From the NCBI GenBank assembly GCA_019415985.1, contig DXYE01000068.1, positions 1 to 14,501 of the forward strand: a DNA stretch of 14,501 bases, read 5' to 3'. The notes under the pieces are model-generated. The model was not told where the DNA came from, made no database searches, and saw only the letters and a list, made by a program, of their open reading frames with translations. The position numbers and the translations under genes are program-made. This DNA comes from Clostridiales bacterium (lineage in GTDB: Bacteria; Bacillota; Clostridia; Oscillospirales; CAG-272). Shown piece after piece: positions 1-5,242 of the stretch; within the stretch, counting starts at the first letter, position 1, and each line of letters begins with the position of its first letter.

Positions 1-22
1 AAGAGAAATAGCGGATTTATGT

Positions 23-64
23 GATATAAAGTATATATATTATTTAATTTATATACTTTATATC
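23..64. repeat. AT-rich inverted repeat, AAAGTATATA family
   Basis: Two perfect 15-base arms (23-37 and 50-64, left arm GATATAAAGTATATA) flank a 12-base AT spacer. The core word AAAGTATATA occurs in both arms and returns near 10422 and twice near 14106-14133. The position upstream of the first antitoxin gene would suit an operator or partition site. The following stretch to position 170 holds no gene I can support. Confidence 0.7.
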
Positions 65-183
65 AATTATTGATTGCTTTTGCGGGGCATATTTGCCCAA
101 AAAATGGAAATGAGGCTGTGCGGCGTCTTCATAATAAGTGGCACAATGAAAAGGACAAGAAACAATGCAAGGAGTGAGACAAT

Positions 184-387
184 ATGATTGACGAAACTGT
201 AATTGACACGCGGAAGAAAGATAAGAACGTGGTAATCATCAGCGAGGAACGGTACGGTGAAATGGAGAAGGCTGAAAGAAACTCCGTGTATCTGCGGAAG
301 CTGGATCGCGGCCTTACGCAGGTTCGTGCCGGGCATGGTGTCGTGAAGTCTATGGCCGAGGTGGAGGCAATGGAACGGAAATGTTGA
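184..387 (+). CDS. Phd/YefM-like antitoxin, short, no matching toxin
   Basis: This encodes 67 residues from an ATG preceded by AAGGAG at 169-174, a well-placed ribosome site, so it is probably expressed. The middle part, NVVIISEERYGEMEKA and onward, resembles the second half of the Phd/YefM antitoxin domain (the strand reading V-V-I-[IM]-S followed by a helical region). Known family members are usually around 80-90 residues, so the N-terminal DNA-binding part looks missing or very short. Such antitoxins normally neutralise a RelE/Txe- or Doc-type toxin encoded just downstream. Here the next genes are a complete RelB-YafQ pair with their own promoter, so this one looks orphaned. Its stop codon overlaps the -35 box of that promoter. 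The family call is by pattern only; a stand-alone small helical protein is the alternative. Confidence 0.55.
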   Translation: MIDETVIDTRKKDKNVVIISEERYGEMEKAERNSVYLRKLDRGLTQVRAGHGVVKSMAEVEAMERKC

Positions 388-412
388 CAATGTAAATAAA
401 ATATAATACAAT
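384..412 (+). promoter_or_regulatory. Sigma-A-type promoter of relB-yafQ
   Basis: TTGACA at 384-389 is separated by 17 bases from TACAAT at 407-412. It lies directly upstream of the AAGGAG ribosome site (431-436) of the RelB-like gene and overlaps the end of the preceding antitoxin gene. RelB-type antitoxins typically repress their own promoter, so this is the likely operator region. Confidence 0.7.
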
Positions 413-444
413 GAGAACGCTAAGAGCAGAAAGGAGCTGCGATA

Positions 445-717
445 ATGGCAAGCACAAATATCAATATCCGGATGGACAGCGACTTAAAAATGCAGTTTGA
501 GGCATTTTGCGCAGATATGGGAATGACAATGACAGCCGCATTTAATATTTTTGCGAAGAAGGCGGTCCGTGAGTATCGCATTCCTTTTGAAATCGGCGGA
601 GAAATACCGAACGCTGTAACAAGGAAAGCAATCGAGGATGCAGAGAATGGGATTGGAATGAGCAGGTCTTTTTCCTCCGTAAAAGACCTGATGGAGGATC
701 TGAATGCTGACGATTAG
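445..717 (+). CDS. relB: RelB/DinJ family antitoxin
   Basis: This 90-residue protein has the RelB/DinJ layout. An N-terminal ribbon-helix-helix DNA-binding part (STNINIRMDSDLKMQFEAFC, then a helix reading MGMTMTAAFNIFAKKAV) is followed by a C-terminal tail that in this family wraps and neutralises the toxin. The IPFEI motif after the second helix is typical of DinJ/RelB. The ATG has AAGGAG eight bases upstream. The gene overlaps the downstream toxin gene by 14 bases, which implies translational coupling and fits a type II toxin-antitoxin operon. By family knowledge the protein binds its own promoter, here the TTGACA/TACAAT site just upstream. The family call is strong; dinJ would be an equally valid symbol because the partner is YafQ-like. 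Confidence 0.92.
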   Translation: MASTNINIRMDSDLKMQFEAFCADMGMTMTAAFNIFAKKAVREYRIPFEIGGEIPNAVTRKAIEDAENGIGMSRSFSSVKDLMEDLNADD

Positions 718-976
718 GTATCAGACGGCCTTCAAGAAAGACTACAAGCGGATTGTTCGGAGAGGCTATGATGTGCGGCTGCTGGAGGAAGTAATCACTA
801 TTTTGGCTGAACAGAAGCCGCTGCCAGAAAGCTATCGGGATCATAACCTGTCCGGTGACTATATTGGATGCCGGGAGTGCCATATAACCCCAGACTGGCT
901 CTTGATTTATGAGATCAAGAACGATGAGCTTGTTCTTTGCTTAACCAGAACAGGAACGCATAGCGATCTGTTTTGA
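704..976 (+). CDS. yafQ: YafQ-type mRNA interferase toxin
   Basis: This 90-residue toxin of the RelE/ParE superfamily belongs to the YafQ branch, whose members cleave mRNA in the ribosome. The family signature is visible throughout: DHNLSG around His47, CRECHITPDWLLIY with His60 and Asp64, and the C-terminal RTGTHSDLF with His86 and a terminal Phe. These match the catalytic histidines and aspartate known in E. coli YafQ, so the toxin appears intact. The ATG lies inside the antitoxin gene (14-base overlap) and no separate promoter is seen, so expression should depend on the relB promoter. Length is normal for the family. No truncation or odd composition was noticed. Confidence 0.93.
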   Translation: MLTIRYQTAFKKDYKRIVRRGYDVRLLEEVITILAEQKPLPESYRDHNLSGDYIGCRECHITPDWLLIYEIKNDELVLCLTRTGTHSDLF

Positions 977-1003
977 AGAAACAACGGCAAATGTTATGTA
1001 ATT

Positions 1004-1018
1004 TATATACTGTATATA
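1004..1018. repeat. AT-rich palindrome TATATAC-t-GTATATA
   Basis: Seven-base arms (1004-1010, 1012-1018) flank a single T in a wider AT-rich tract (about 990-1040), just after yafQ. It is a looser relative of the TATATAC-containing palindromes at 23-64, 10422-10462 and 14102-14137. Confidence 0.45.
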
Positions 1019-1075
1019 TAATATATAAAATATGTAATGTAATGCGGGAACGCCGCCAATCGACAGGATCATCCG

Positions 1076-1104
1076 TTGACAAAATCAGCGGAATCTGCTA
1101 AACT
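1076..1104 (+). promoter_or_regulatory. Promoter of the antitoxin RNA
   Basis: A perfect TTGACA (1076-1081) and TAAACT (1099-1104) are separated by exactly 17 bases, giving a predicted transcript start near 1111. No open reading frame or ribosome site follows, and a strong hairpin lies 40-75 bases downstream. The promoter therefore appears dedicated to a short untranslated RNA. Confidence 0.7.
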
Positions 1105-1110
1105 ACAGTT

Positions 1111-1192
1111 GACCGAGCAAAGGCGGTTAAGAAAACTACACAAGGCGTAGCGAAGCCCTCCAGAAGTTGCAGCTTCTGGAGGGCTTCTTGTC
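1111..1192 (+). ncRNA. Antisense antitoxin RNA (RNA II-like) of a par/Fst-type type I system
   Basis: A transcript of about 80 bases is predicted from the TTGACA-N17-TAAACT promoter to the hairpin at 1152-1187. Its 5' half carries AGCAAAGGCGGTTAAG (1116-1131) and ACAAGGCGT (1140-1148). The plus strand across the start of the convergent small toxin gene carries the same words: a copy differing at one of 16 bases at 1297-1312, and an exact copy at 1317-1325. The RNA can therefore pair with the toxin mRNA at its start codon and, through the shared hairpin, at its 3' end. This is the arrangement known for RNA I/RNA II of the pAD1 par locus. The function is inferred; promoter, repeats and hairpin are read directly. 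Confidence 0.65.
1152..1187. terminator. Shared bidirectional hairpin of the type I locus
   Basis: A perfect 15-base-pair stem (GAAGCCCTCCAGAAG, 1152-1166, pairing with 1173-1187) has a six-base loop. A weak T-rich tail follows on the plus strand and none of note on the minus strand. It sits where the plus-strand RNA and the convergent toxin mRNA would both end, as in par loci. Confidence 0.7.
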
Positions 1193-1233
1193 CGTTATCG
1201 GTGGACCAGACCGTTGGGCCGGGTGCTGCGGAG

Positions 1234-1320
1234 TCAACTATCTCCATCCAGCCACTTGCAGATGTAGTATGAAACTACGCCTGCCAGTACGGAGATAGCA
1301 AAGGCGATTAAGTACGACAA
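1234..1320 (-). CDS. Small membrane peptide, candidate type I toxin
   Basis: This 28-residue peptide starts at TTG (1320-1318), eight bases after a perfect AGGAGG. It begins MSYLIAFAISVLAGVV and ends SYYICKWLDGDS: one hydrophobic transmembrane segment followed by a short polar tail. This is the usual shape of Fst/TxpA-type membrane toxins, although the sequence is not Fst itself. Peptides with a similar YYICKWLDG ending seem familiar from Clostridia, from memory only. A GTG three codons upstream is in frame but lies inside the ribosome site, so TTG is preferred. The mRNA leader folds over the ribosome site, and a convergent RNA is complementary to the start region. Both features point to toxin control. 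Toxicity itself is inference. Confidence 0.65.
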   Translation of the reverse strand: MSYLIAFAISVLAGVVSYYICKWLDGDS

Positions 1321-1329
1321 GGCGTTCAC

Positions 1330-1348
1330 CTCCTTCCGCTGGAAGGAG
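1330..1348 (-). promoter_or_regulatory. Hairpin hiding the toxin ribosome site
   Basis: In the minus-strand mRNA, CTCCTTCC (from 1348-1341) and GGAAGGAG (from 1337-1330) form a perfect eight-base-pair stem with a three-base loop. The stem takes up most of the AGGAGG ribosome site of the small peptide. Type I toxin mRNAs such as fst are known to be held in check by a 5' stem of this sort. Confidence 0.7.
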
Positions 1349-1361
1349 TCGCAGCGTGAGA

Positions 1362-1390
1362 ATTATATCAAAAAAGGGAAGAAATTAAAA
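1362..1390 (-). promoter_or_regulatory. Promoter of the small membrane peptide
   Basis: On the minus strand a perfect TATAAT (1367-1362) lies 17 bases after a weak -35 box TTTTAA (1390-1385). The predicted start near 1355 places the ribosome-site hairpin almost at the 5' end. It would also give a toxin mRNA of about 200 bases ending at the shared hairpin. Confidence 0.55.
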
Positions 1391-1414
1391 GCACTACATG
1401 GAAATATAGAAAAA

Positions 1415-1480
1415 GCAACTGTGCGTTGCCTGCGTGTAAAGTTCATGTGGTTTACACTTGAGCAGAATTATAGTTAAAAT
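1415..1480 (+). promoter_or_regulatory. Operator palindromes and promoter of the lipoprotein/protease operon
   Basis: GCAAC-N5-GTTGC (1415-1429) is followed four bases after its extended GTTGCC by an imperfect palindrome TGTAAA-N10-TTTACA (1435-1456). The right arm TTTACA (1451-1456) doubles as a -35 box, with TAAAAT at 1475-1480 after 18 bases. The same two palindromes with the same spacing, in more perfect form, precede the Xre-type regulator at 4678-4721. A regulator bound here would block the -35 region. Confidence 0.55.
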
Positions 1481-1559
1481 CAAGTGGAAAAGGGAGATGA
1501 CTGTAAAGATTGTTGTGACGCAAAGTGCTAATGAATGATAGAGAGGATCGAATAGAGAA

Positions 1560-2114
1560 ATGCGAATTAAAAGTGTTGTTGCATTGATGTGCATTGGGCT
1601 AATTCTGATTATGTGTGGATGTAGAGAAACGAGAGAAAAATTAAGCGTGGAGGAGTATTTCTACAAAGATGGGATGGGGGTAGATCGGGAACCTGAAATG
1701 GAAGCGGGAGGGAAAATAAAACAAGAATATGTTAGTGAGGACAAGGAGAAAGAAATCTCAGAAAACAAGGCAGTTTTATATATTTATGACGGATTGAATG
1801 GGAATAAGACGTTTGAAATTGATGAGGATGAGACCGTTACAAAACTCAGAAAAATGTTTGGAAAAGAAGCTTTGACAGAGTCAAGCCAAGGGTGGAGAGG
1901 AACGGCGAAGTATTATATAGACTTCGGGGACGGGTATGCGATTGGAGTCTATAAAAATGAGCCGTATTGTTATATTGGAACGGGGGTGTATGAACAAGAT
2001 GGATATTTGATGCTTAGCGGAGATCCGGGCATATCCAAAGGGTTCGATATTCAGGAAGATGCACATGAGTATTTGCTAGATGTTGTAGATGGGCTTCTAA
2101 AAGAGAATCGATAA
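1560..2114 (+). CDS. Small lipoprotein, function unknown
   Basis: The protein has 184 residues. It starts with a basic, hydrophobic signal (MRIKSVVALMCIGLILIMCG) and Cys21 fits a slightly unusual lipobox (M-C-G-C). It is therefore predicted to be anchored to the outer face of the membrane. After a charged linker, a folded region from about residue 60 (AVLYIYDGLNGNKTFEIDED onward) looks like a small alpha/beta domain with many Tyr and Gly; I recognise no family. It lies 20 bases upstream of the secreted-protease frames and shares their promoter, so it may be a partner, inhibitor or immunity-like protein for the protease; that is inference. The ribosome site is weak (GAGAGG at 1541-1546, 13 bases away), so the start is not certain. 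Base composition is AT-rich like the downstream frames. Confidence 0.7.
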   Translation: MRIKSVVALMCIGLILIMCGCRETREKLSVEEYFYKDGMGVDREPEMEAGGKIKQEYVSEDKEKEISENKAVLYIYDGLNGNKTFEIDEDETVTKLRKMFGKEALTESSQGWRGTAKYYIDFGDGYAIGVYKNEPYCYIGTGVYEQDGYLMLSGDPGISKGFDIQEDAHEYLLDVVDGLLKENR

Positions 2115-2134
2115 AACATGAAGGGAGAATGCGT

Positions 2135-2314
2135 GTGAAAAAGTACAGAAGAGCAATTGCGCTATTTCTCGCAATTGGGTTGATGGTTTTAATTCCAAGT
2201 GGGATGGGCGTTTCTGCAAGTGGAAATACTGTAGAAGCCAAGATGAGTGAAAATATTGCGCAGGTTCTCAGTATGACCGGGATCGAAAGAGAAGAATATA
2301 GTGACAGCAGGTGA
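2135..2314 (+). CDS. Signal-peptide frame of a split secreted protease
   Basis: This frame gives 59 residues from GTG at 2135, which sits seven bases after AAGGGAG (2121-2127). An ATG at 2129 is also in frame but is only one base from the ribosome site. The product has a basic start (KKYRR), a hydrophobic core (AIALFLAIGLMVLIP) and a VSA signal-peptidase site, then about 30 residues before the stop. No complete domain is present. The next frame begins at a GTG that overlaps this stop as GTGA and carries the protease but no signal peptide. The two frames most likely make up one precursor of roughly 446 residues, either broken by a one-base change near 2305-2314 or joined by coupling or a -1 frameshift. 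Confidence 0.65.
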   Translation: MKKYRRAIALFLAIGLMVLIPSGMGVSASGNTVEAKMSENIAQVLSMTGIEREEYSDSR

Positions 2315-3474
2315 TAGACGTTGATGGCCAGAGGGTCAGGCAATTAGTGTTTGACGACAATTTGAAGGTCGACATAGATGGTGCAAATGTAAAAGCAATT
2401 TCCCATTTTACAGCATGTACGAATGATGCAATTGTCGTTTATGGAGAAGACGACATTTCGGAGACGGTAAATAATATTGTTGAAATTTCTGATATGGACG
2501 AGAATTATGACCTTGTCGGATCTGAAGAATTTGACGATGACTATTGGCGTCTTACCTGGGTGAAGAGTTATGGATCAATTCAAAATCCGTATGAAAGTGT
2601 AAATGCCGTTGTGAATAGACGAACGCGGGAACTTACAACATATAGGAGATTTGATGAGGTTCCAAATACGATCACACCGGGCATAACACAATCCGAGGCA
2701 TTTGAGCGACTTACACAGCTGGACACGGTTGAAGGGTTGAACTTGTCAAATGCTGAGTGCGAACTGACATTTACAAAAAGGAATTATTTACGCGATGAAA
2801 ATTCCACGACAAGGCATTATGGCGAAGTGCGGATGGCGTATCACTTTACGATTGGAAATTATTCCGTTTATATTGATGCGGTAACGGGGGAAGATATCGC
2901 CTATTCAGAAAAGAGAATGGTGGCACGGGCATTTTCAGCAGATGGAGAGGGAGCTTTTCCAAATCCACAAAAACAGACAGCAGATGCAACGACATGCTTT
3001 AATGAGCTAGGATATACAACCTATGAACCGTGCATTAGCGCACAGTATTATTTAAGACAAAGCCTAGATGCCTTTATAGATGATGATAATGCTTACGGTT
3101 TATATCTTGCATGCCATGGTGACGAGGATCAAACTGTGCTCAGTGGACTCGGATGGACAATGGGACGCGATGATATTCATGGAAATTGGAGATTCGTTTT
3201 TTTGGATGCATGTTACTCCGCGGCAGGGACTGGATGGTCAAATCAATTCAACATTTATAGCTATTCGCAAAGTCGCGCGTTTTTAGGATGGAGTGACACA
3301 GTTGAGGGCGGGAACGCCACAGATTTTTCGTCTGCGTTTTTCCCGGAAGTAATTGCGGGAAATCACTCTAACAATATCAGAGATGCTGCGGTATGGGCGG
3401 CAGATCAGGTTCCAGGTCATCATACAGCGCCGATTAAGTTTATTGGAGATCGGACATATAGAGGGTTCGTATAG
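2311..3474 (+). CDS. Caspase-fold (clan CD) cysteine protease with PepSY-like pro-region
   Basis: The frame encodes 387 residues from a GTG overlapping the previous stop. Residues 1-200 look like a pro-region with PepSY/YcdB-like segments, for example VNAVVNRRTRELTTYRRFDE followed by ITQSEAFERL, and later YSVYIDAVTGEDIAY. From about 245 the pattern is that of a clan CD protease. A strand ending in LACHGDEDQ supplies His269 before Gly, and FVFLDACYSA supplies Cys301, matching the His-Gly and Asp-Ala-Cys motifs of caspase-like, gingipain-like and CHAT proteases. The dyad looks intact. A signal peptide is present only in the short frame upstream, so export requires that the frames are joined. 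The operon also carries a lipoprotein and ends at a strong terminator. Substrate and subfamily are unknown. A pseudogene caused by frameshift is the main alternative. Confidence 0.72.
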   Translation: MIDVDGQRVRQLVFDDNLKVDIDGANVKAISHFTACTNDAIVVYGEDDISETVNNIVEISDMDENYDLVGSEEFDDDYWRLTWVKSYGSIQNPYESVNAVVNRRTRELTTYRRFDEVPNTITPGITQSEAFERLTQLDTVEGLNLSNAECELTFTKRNYLRDENSTTRHYGEVRMAYHFTIGNYSVYIDAVTGEDIAYSEKRMVARAFSADGEGAFPNPQKQTADATTCFNELGYTTYEPCISAQYYLRQSLDAFIDDDNAYGLYLACHGDEDQTVLSGLGWTMGRDDIHGNWRFVFLDACYSAAGTGWSNQFNIYSYSQSRAFLGWSDTVEGGNATDFSSAFFPEVIAGNHSNNIRDAAVWAADQVPGHHTAPIKFIGDRTYRGFV

Positions 3475-3487
3475 GGCTAAAAGAAGT

Positions 3488-3540
3488 ACATAAAAGAGCC
3501 GCGCCATCAGAAACGATCTGGTGGCGCGGCCCTTTTATGT
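3488..3540. terminator. Long bidirectional terminator after the protease gene
   Basis: Stem ACATAAAAG plus GCCGCGCCATCAGA (3488-3511) pairs with 3517-3540 around loop AACGA, with one A/C mismatch at 3497/3531 and one G-U pair. The AAAAG/CTTTT flanks make it symmetrical, so it can stop transcription from either side. It separates the protease operon from parA. Confidence 0.85.
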
Positions 3541-3541
3541 A

Positions 3542-3581
3542 TTGACAATTATATAAAATATATATTATAAATAACGTATAT
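3542..3581 (+). promoter_or_regulatory. parA promoter in an AT-rich tract
   Basis: TTGACA at 3542-3547 is followed after 18 bases by TATAAA at 3566-3571. The tract continues with AACGTATATA (3572-3581), a word also found in the palindromes near 14106. A partition-complex operator overlapping this promoter is plausible, since parA operons are usually autoregulated. Confidence 0.55.
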
Positions 3582-3607
3582 AAATAAAATAAAAAGGAGA
3601 TGCTGCA

Positions 3608-4384
3608 ATGAAAGTAATCGCAATAGCAAATCAAAAAGGCGGCGTGGCGAAGACGACCACGACGCACAATTTGGGCGCTGCACTGGCTGCTGCGGGCAAG
3701 AACGTGCTGCTGATCGATCTGGACAGTCAGGCCAGCCTGACGATCAGTGTCGGCATGGAGCCGCTGGAGGTTCCGAAGACGATTGTAGACGTTCTGAAGA
3801 AAGACGGCGCGCCGATCCGCGAGTGCGTACAGAAAATCAATGACCGGCTGCACATTGTGACGTCGATTATCGATCTGGCCCCGATGGAGATGGAAATGCT
3901 TTCGCGGGCGAGCCGGGAGAAAATCCTCGACCGGGCGCTGAAGCCGATCAAAGACAGCTATGATTACATTCTGATCGATTGCCCGCCGCAGCTTTCGATT
4001 CTCACAATCAATGCGCTTTCCTGCGCGGACGGCGTTCTGATTCCTGTCAAGACAGACTACCTGGCATACCGTGGCCTGACGCAGCTGCAGGACAGCATCC
4101 GGGAGATCCAGGAGTTGATTAACCCGGATCTGAAGGTGCTGGGCGTGATTGCGACACTCTACGATGCACGGGTATCGGACGATAAAGATATTCTTGCGCT
4201 GCTGAAGGAAGAGTATAATCTCGTCGGCGTTGTGAAGCGGCTGGCGGTGGCGAAGAAGGGAATTTACGATGGCTTGGCAGTTGTGGAACAGGCACCGAGC
4301 AGCGAAATTGCGAAAGAATACACGGAAATTGCGAAGATGATCATAAACGGGAATTTCGACCGGGAGGATATTGAAAATGGGTAA
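3608..4384 (+). CDS. parA: ParA/Soj-type partition ATPase
   Basis: A 258-residue ParA ATPase, the motor that positions plasmid copies before division. The deviant Walker A box KGGVAKTTT (residues 10-18, with both the signature Lys10 and Lys15) is followed by LLIDLDSQASL (Walker A', Asp37/Asp39) and ILIDCPP (Walker B, 121-127). All are intact. There is no extra N-terminal DNA-binding domain, so it is of the short type in which a small partner protein handles DNA binding and regulation. The ATG follows AAGGAGATG closely. Its end overlaps the start of a ribbon-helix-helix gene by eight bases, as expected for a type Ib partition operon. GC content is clearly higher than in the flanking operons, suggesting a different origin. 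Confidence 0.93.
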   Translation: MKVIAIANQKGGVAKTTTTHNLGAALAAAGKNVLLIDLDSQASLTISVGMEPLEVPKTIVDVLKKDGAPIRECVQKINDRLHIVTSIIDLAPMEMEMLSRASREKILDRALKPIKDSYDYILIDCPPQLSILTINALSCADGVLIPVKTDYLAYRGLTQLQDSIREIQELINPDLKVLGVIATLYDARVSDDKDILALLKEEYNLVGVVKRLAVAKKGIYDGLAVVEQAPSSEIAKEYTEIAKMIINGNFDREDIENG

Positions 4385-4673
4385 TTTGAAAGATCGTGAA
4401 AGCCGGCGCAGAGCGTCTGTTGTTGGCAGCATCATTGAGCAGCAGCCGTCAGGGGAAACAATGCAGCGTAGTACTAGCCGCGGTCGGCCGAAAGAGGATC
4501 GGGAGCTGCGGAAGCGGGTGAGTTTGTCTGTGCTGCCGAGCCTGTATGAAGATATTCAGAAAATTGCCTATGTCGAAAGGCGCAGCGTCAGTGAGCTGCT
4601 TAGTGATTTGATGCTGCAGTATCGGGAGCAGCAGAAATCGGCACTTTCGGAGTATGAAAAGGTCAGAAAATGA
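4377..4673 (+). CDS. Ribbon-helix-helix partition partner (ParB-like)
   Basis: The protein has 98 residues from ATG 4377, placed nine bases after GGAGG inside the end of parA. An in-frame TTG at 4371 is too close to that site. The first 45 residues are basic and probably disordered (DRESRRRASVV, RGRPKEDREL). The second half carries a ribbon-helix-helix fold: strand KRVSLSVLPS, helix LYEDIQKIAYVE, turn RRS, helix VSELLSDLMLQYREQ. Small dimers of this kind, such as omega of pSM19035 and related ParA partners, bind repeated operator/centromere sites and stimulate the ATPase. The overlap with parA makes this role likely. The AT-rich palindromes around the window are candidate targets. No family-level match was checked. 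Confidence 0.75.
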   Translation: MGNLKDRESRRRASVVGSIIEQQPSGETMQRSTSRGRPKEDRELRKRVSLSVLPSLYEDIQKIAYVERRSVSELLSDLMLQYREQQKSALSEYEKVRK

Positions 4674-4677
4674 AAGA

Positions 4678-4742
4678 GGCAACTCTGAGTTGCCTGGATG
4701 TAAACCACAAGTGGTTTACATCTGATGGGGTTTGAATATAGA
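4678..4742 (+). promoter_or_regulatory. Twin-palindrome operator and promoter of the Xre-type regulator
   Basis: A perfect palindrome GGCAACTC-T-GAGTTGCC (4678-4694) is followed by a second with 11-base arms (ATGTAAACCAC at 4698-4708, its reverse complement at 4711-4721) around AA. TTTACA in the right arm (4715-4720) serves as a -35 box with TATAGA (4737-4742) after 16 bases. The order and spacing match the site at 1415-1456. The first palindrome might also act as an RNA hairpin at the end of the parA operon, but the conservation favours an operator. Confidence 0.65.
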
Positions 4743-4760
4743 ATCAGGAGTATAAAGCAC

Positions 4761-5231
4761 ATGACCCTTAGAGAAAAACTGATCGTATTAAGGGATAAAG
4801 CTGGAATCTCACAAATGTCGCTGGCACATCAGCTTGATGTGTCCAGGCAGGCAGTTTCCCACTGGGAAAGTGGAGATACTACGCCGTCCATGGACAAGCT
4901 GAAGGCGCTGGCGAAGATCTACGGTGTATCCCTAGATTGGCTGTGCAGTGACAGTGACATGGCTGATGAAAAACCGATTGAAGTGGTGTCGCCATTAGAA
5001 GAGAATGAAACAAAAAATACCACTGTAAGTGCGAAAGATAAAAGGAAGCGAAAGATTCGATTCGTTGCGATTGCATTAGTGGTTGGCGTAATAACTTTAA
5101 CGTGCATATGGATCGCAACGAGATCTGAGAATAAGGAGATGCCTGGAAAACAATTTGTAGATATGGGAGACGAAGATGTTGATATGCCAGATCAAGCTGC
5201 AAATGGGTTTGATTTTGAATGGAAGGACTGA
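4761..5231 (+). CDS. Xre-family HTH regulator with transmembrane anchor
   Basis: The protein has 156 residues from ATG 4761, ten bases after CAGGAG. An upstream in-frame ATG at 4725 has no ribosome site and falls in the promoter. Residues 2-58 form a Cro/CI-type helix-turn-helix (REKLIVLRDKAGISQMSLAH, then VSRQAVSHWESGDTTPS, then LKALAKIYGVSLDWL). After an acidic linker and a KRKRK cluster, residues about 100-119 (RFVAIALVVGVITLTCIWIA) form one transmembrane helix, leaving a short acidic tail outside. Such membrane-tethered Xre regulators are common in Clostridia and usually act near their own gene. The twin palindromes overlapping its -35 box suggest autoregulation; the same operator at the lipoprotein/protease promoter suggests that operon is a second target. 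The tail may sense something outside, which is speculation. Confidence 0.82.
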   Translation: MTLREKLIVLRDKAGISQMSLAHQLDVSRQAVSHWESGDTTPSMDKLKALAKIYGVSLDWLCSDSDMADEKPIEVVSPLEENETKNTTVSAKDKRKRKIRFVAIALVVGVITLTCIWIATRSENKEMPGKQFVDMGDEDVDMPDQAANGFDFEWKD

Positions 5232-5242
5232 GAAGAAATAAA

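Noticed and set aside
384..407. TTGACA paired with the perfect TATAAT at 402-407 as the relB promoter
   Set aside because: The spacing is only 12 bases. TACAAT at 407-412 gives the correct 17-base spacing.
3440..4435. Long minus-strand frame of 331 codons opposite parA
   Set aside because: It is the antisense shadow of parA and its RHH partner: low-complexity composition, no ribosome site, no recognisable domain.
4725..4760. Earlier ATG for the Xre-type regulator
   Set aside because: No ribosome site precedes it, and it lies between the -35 and -10 boxes of the likely promoter.
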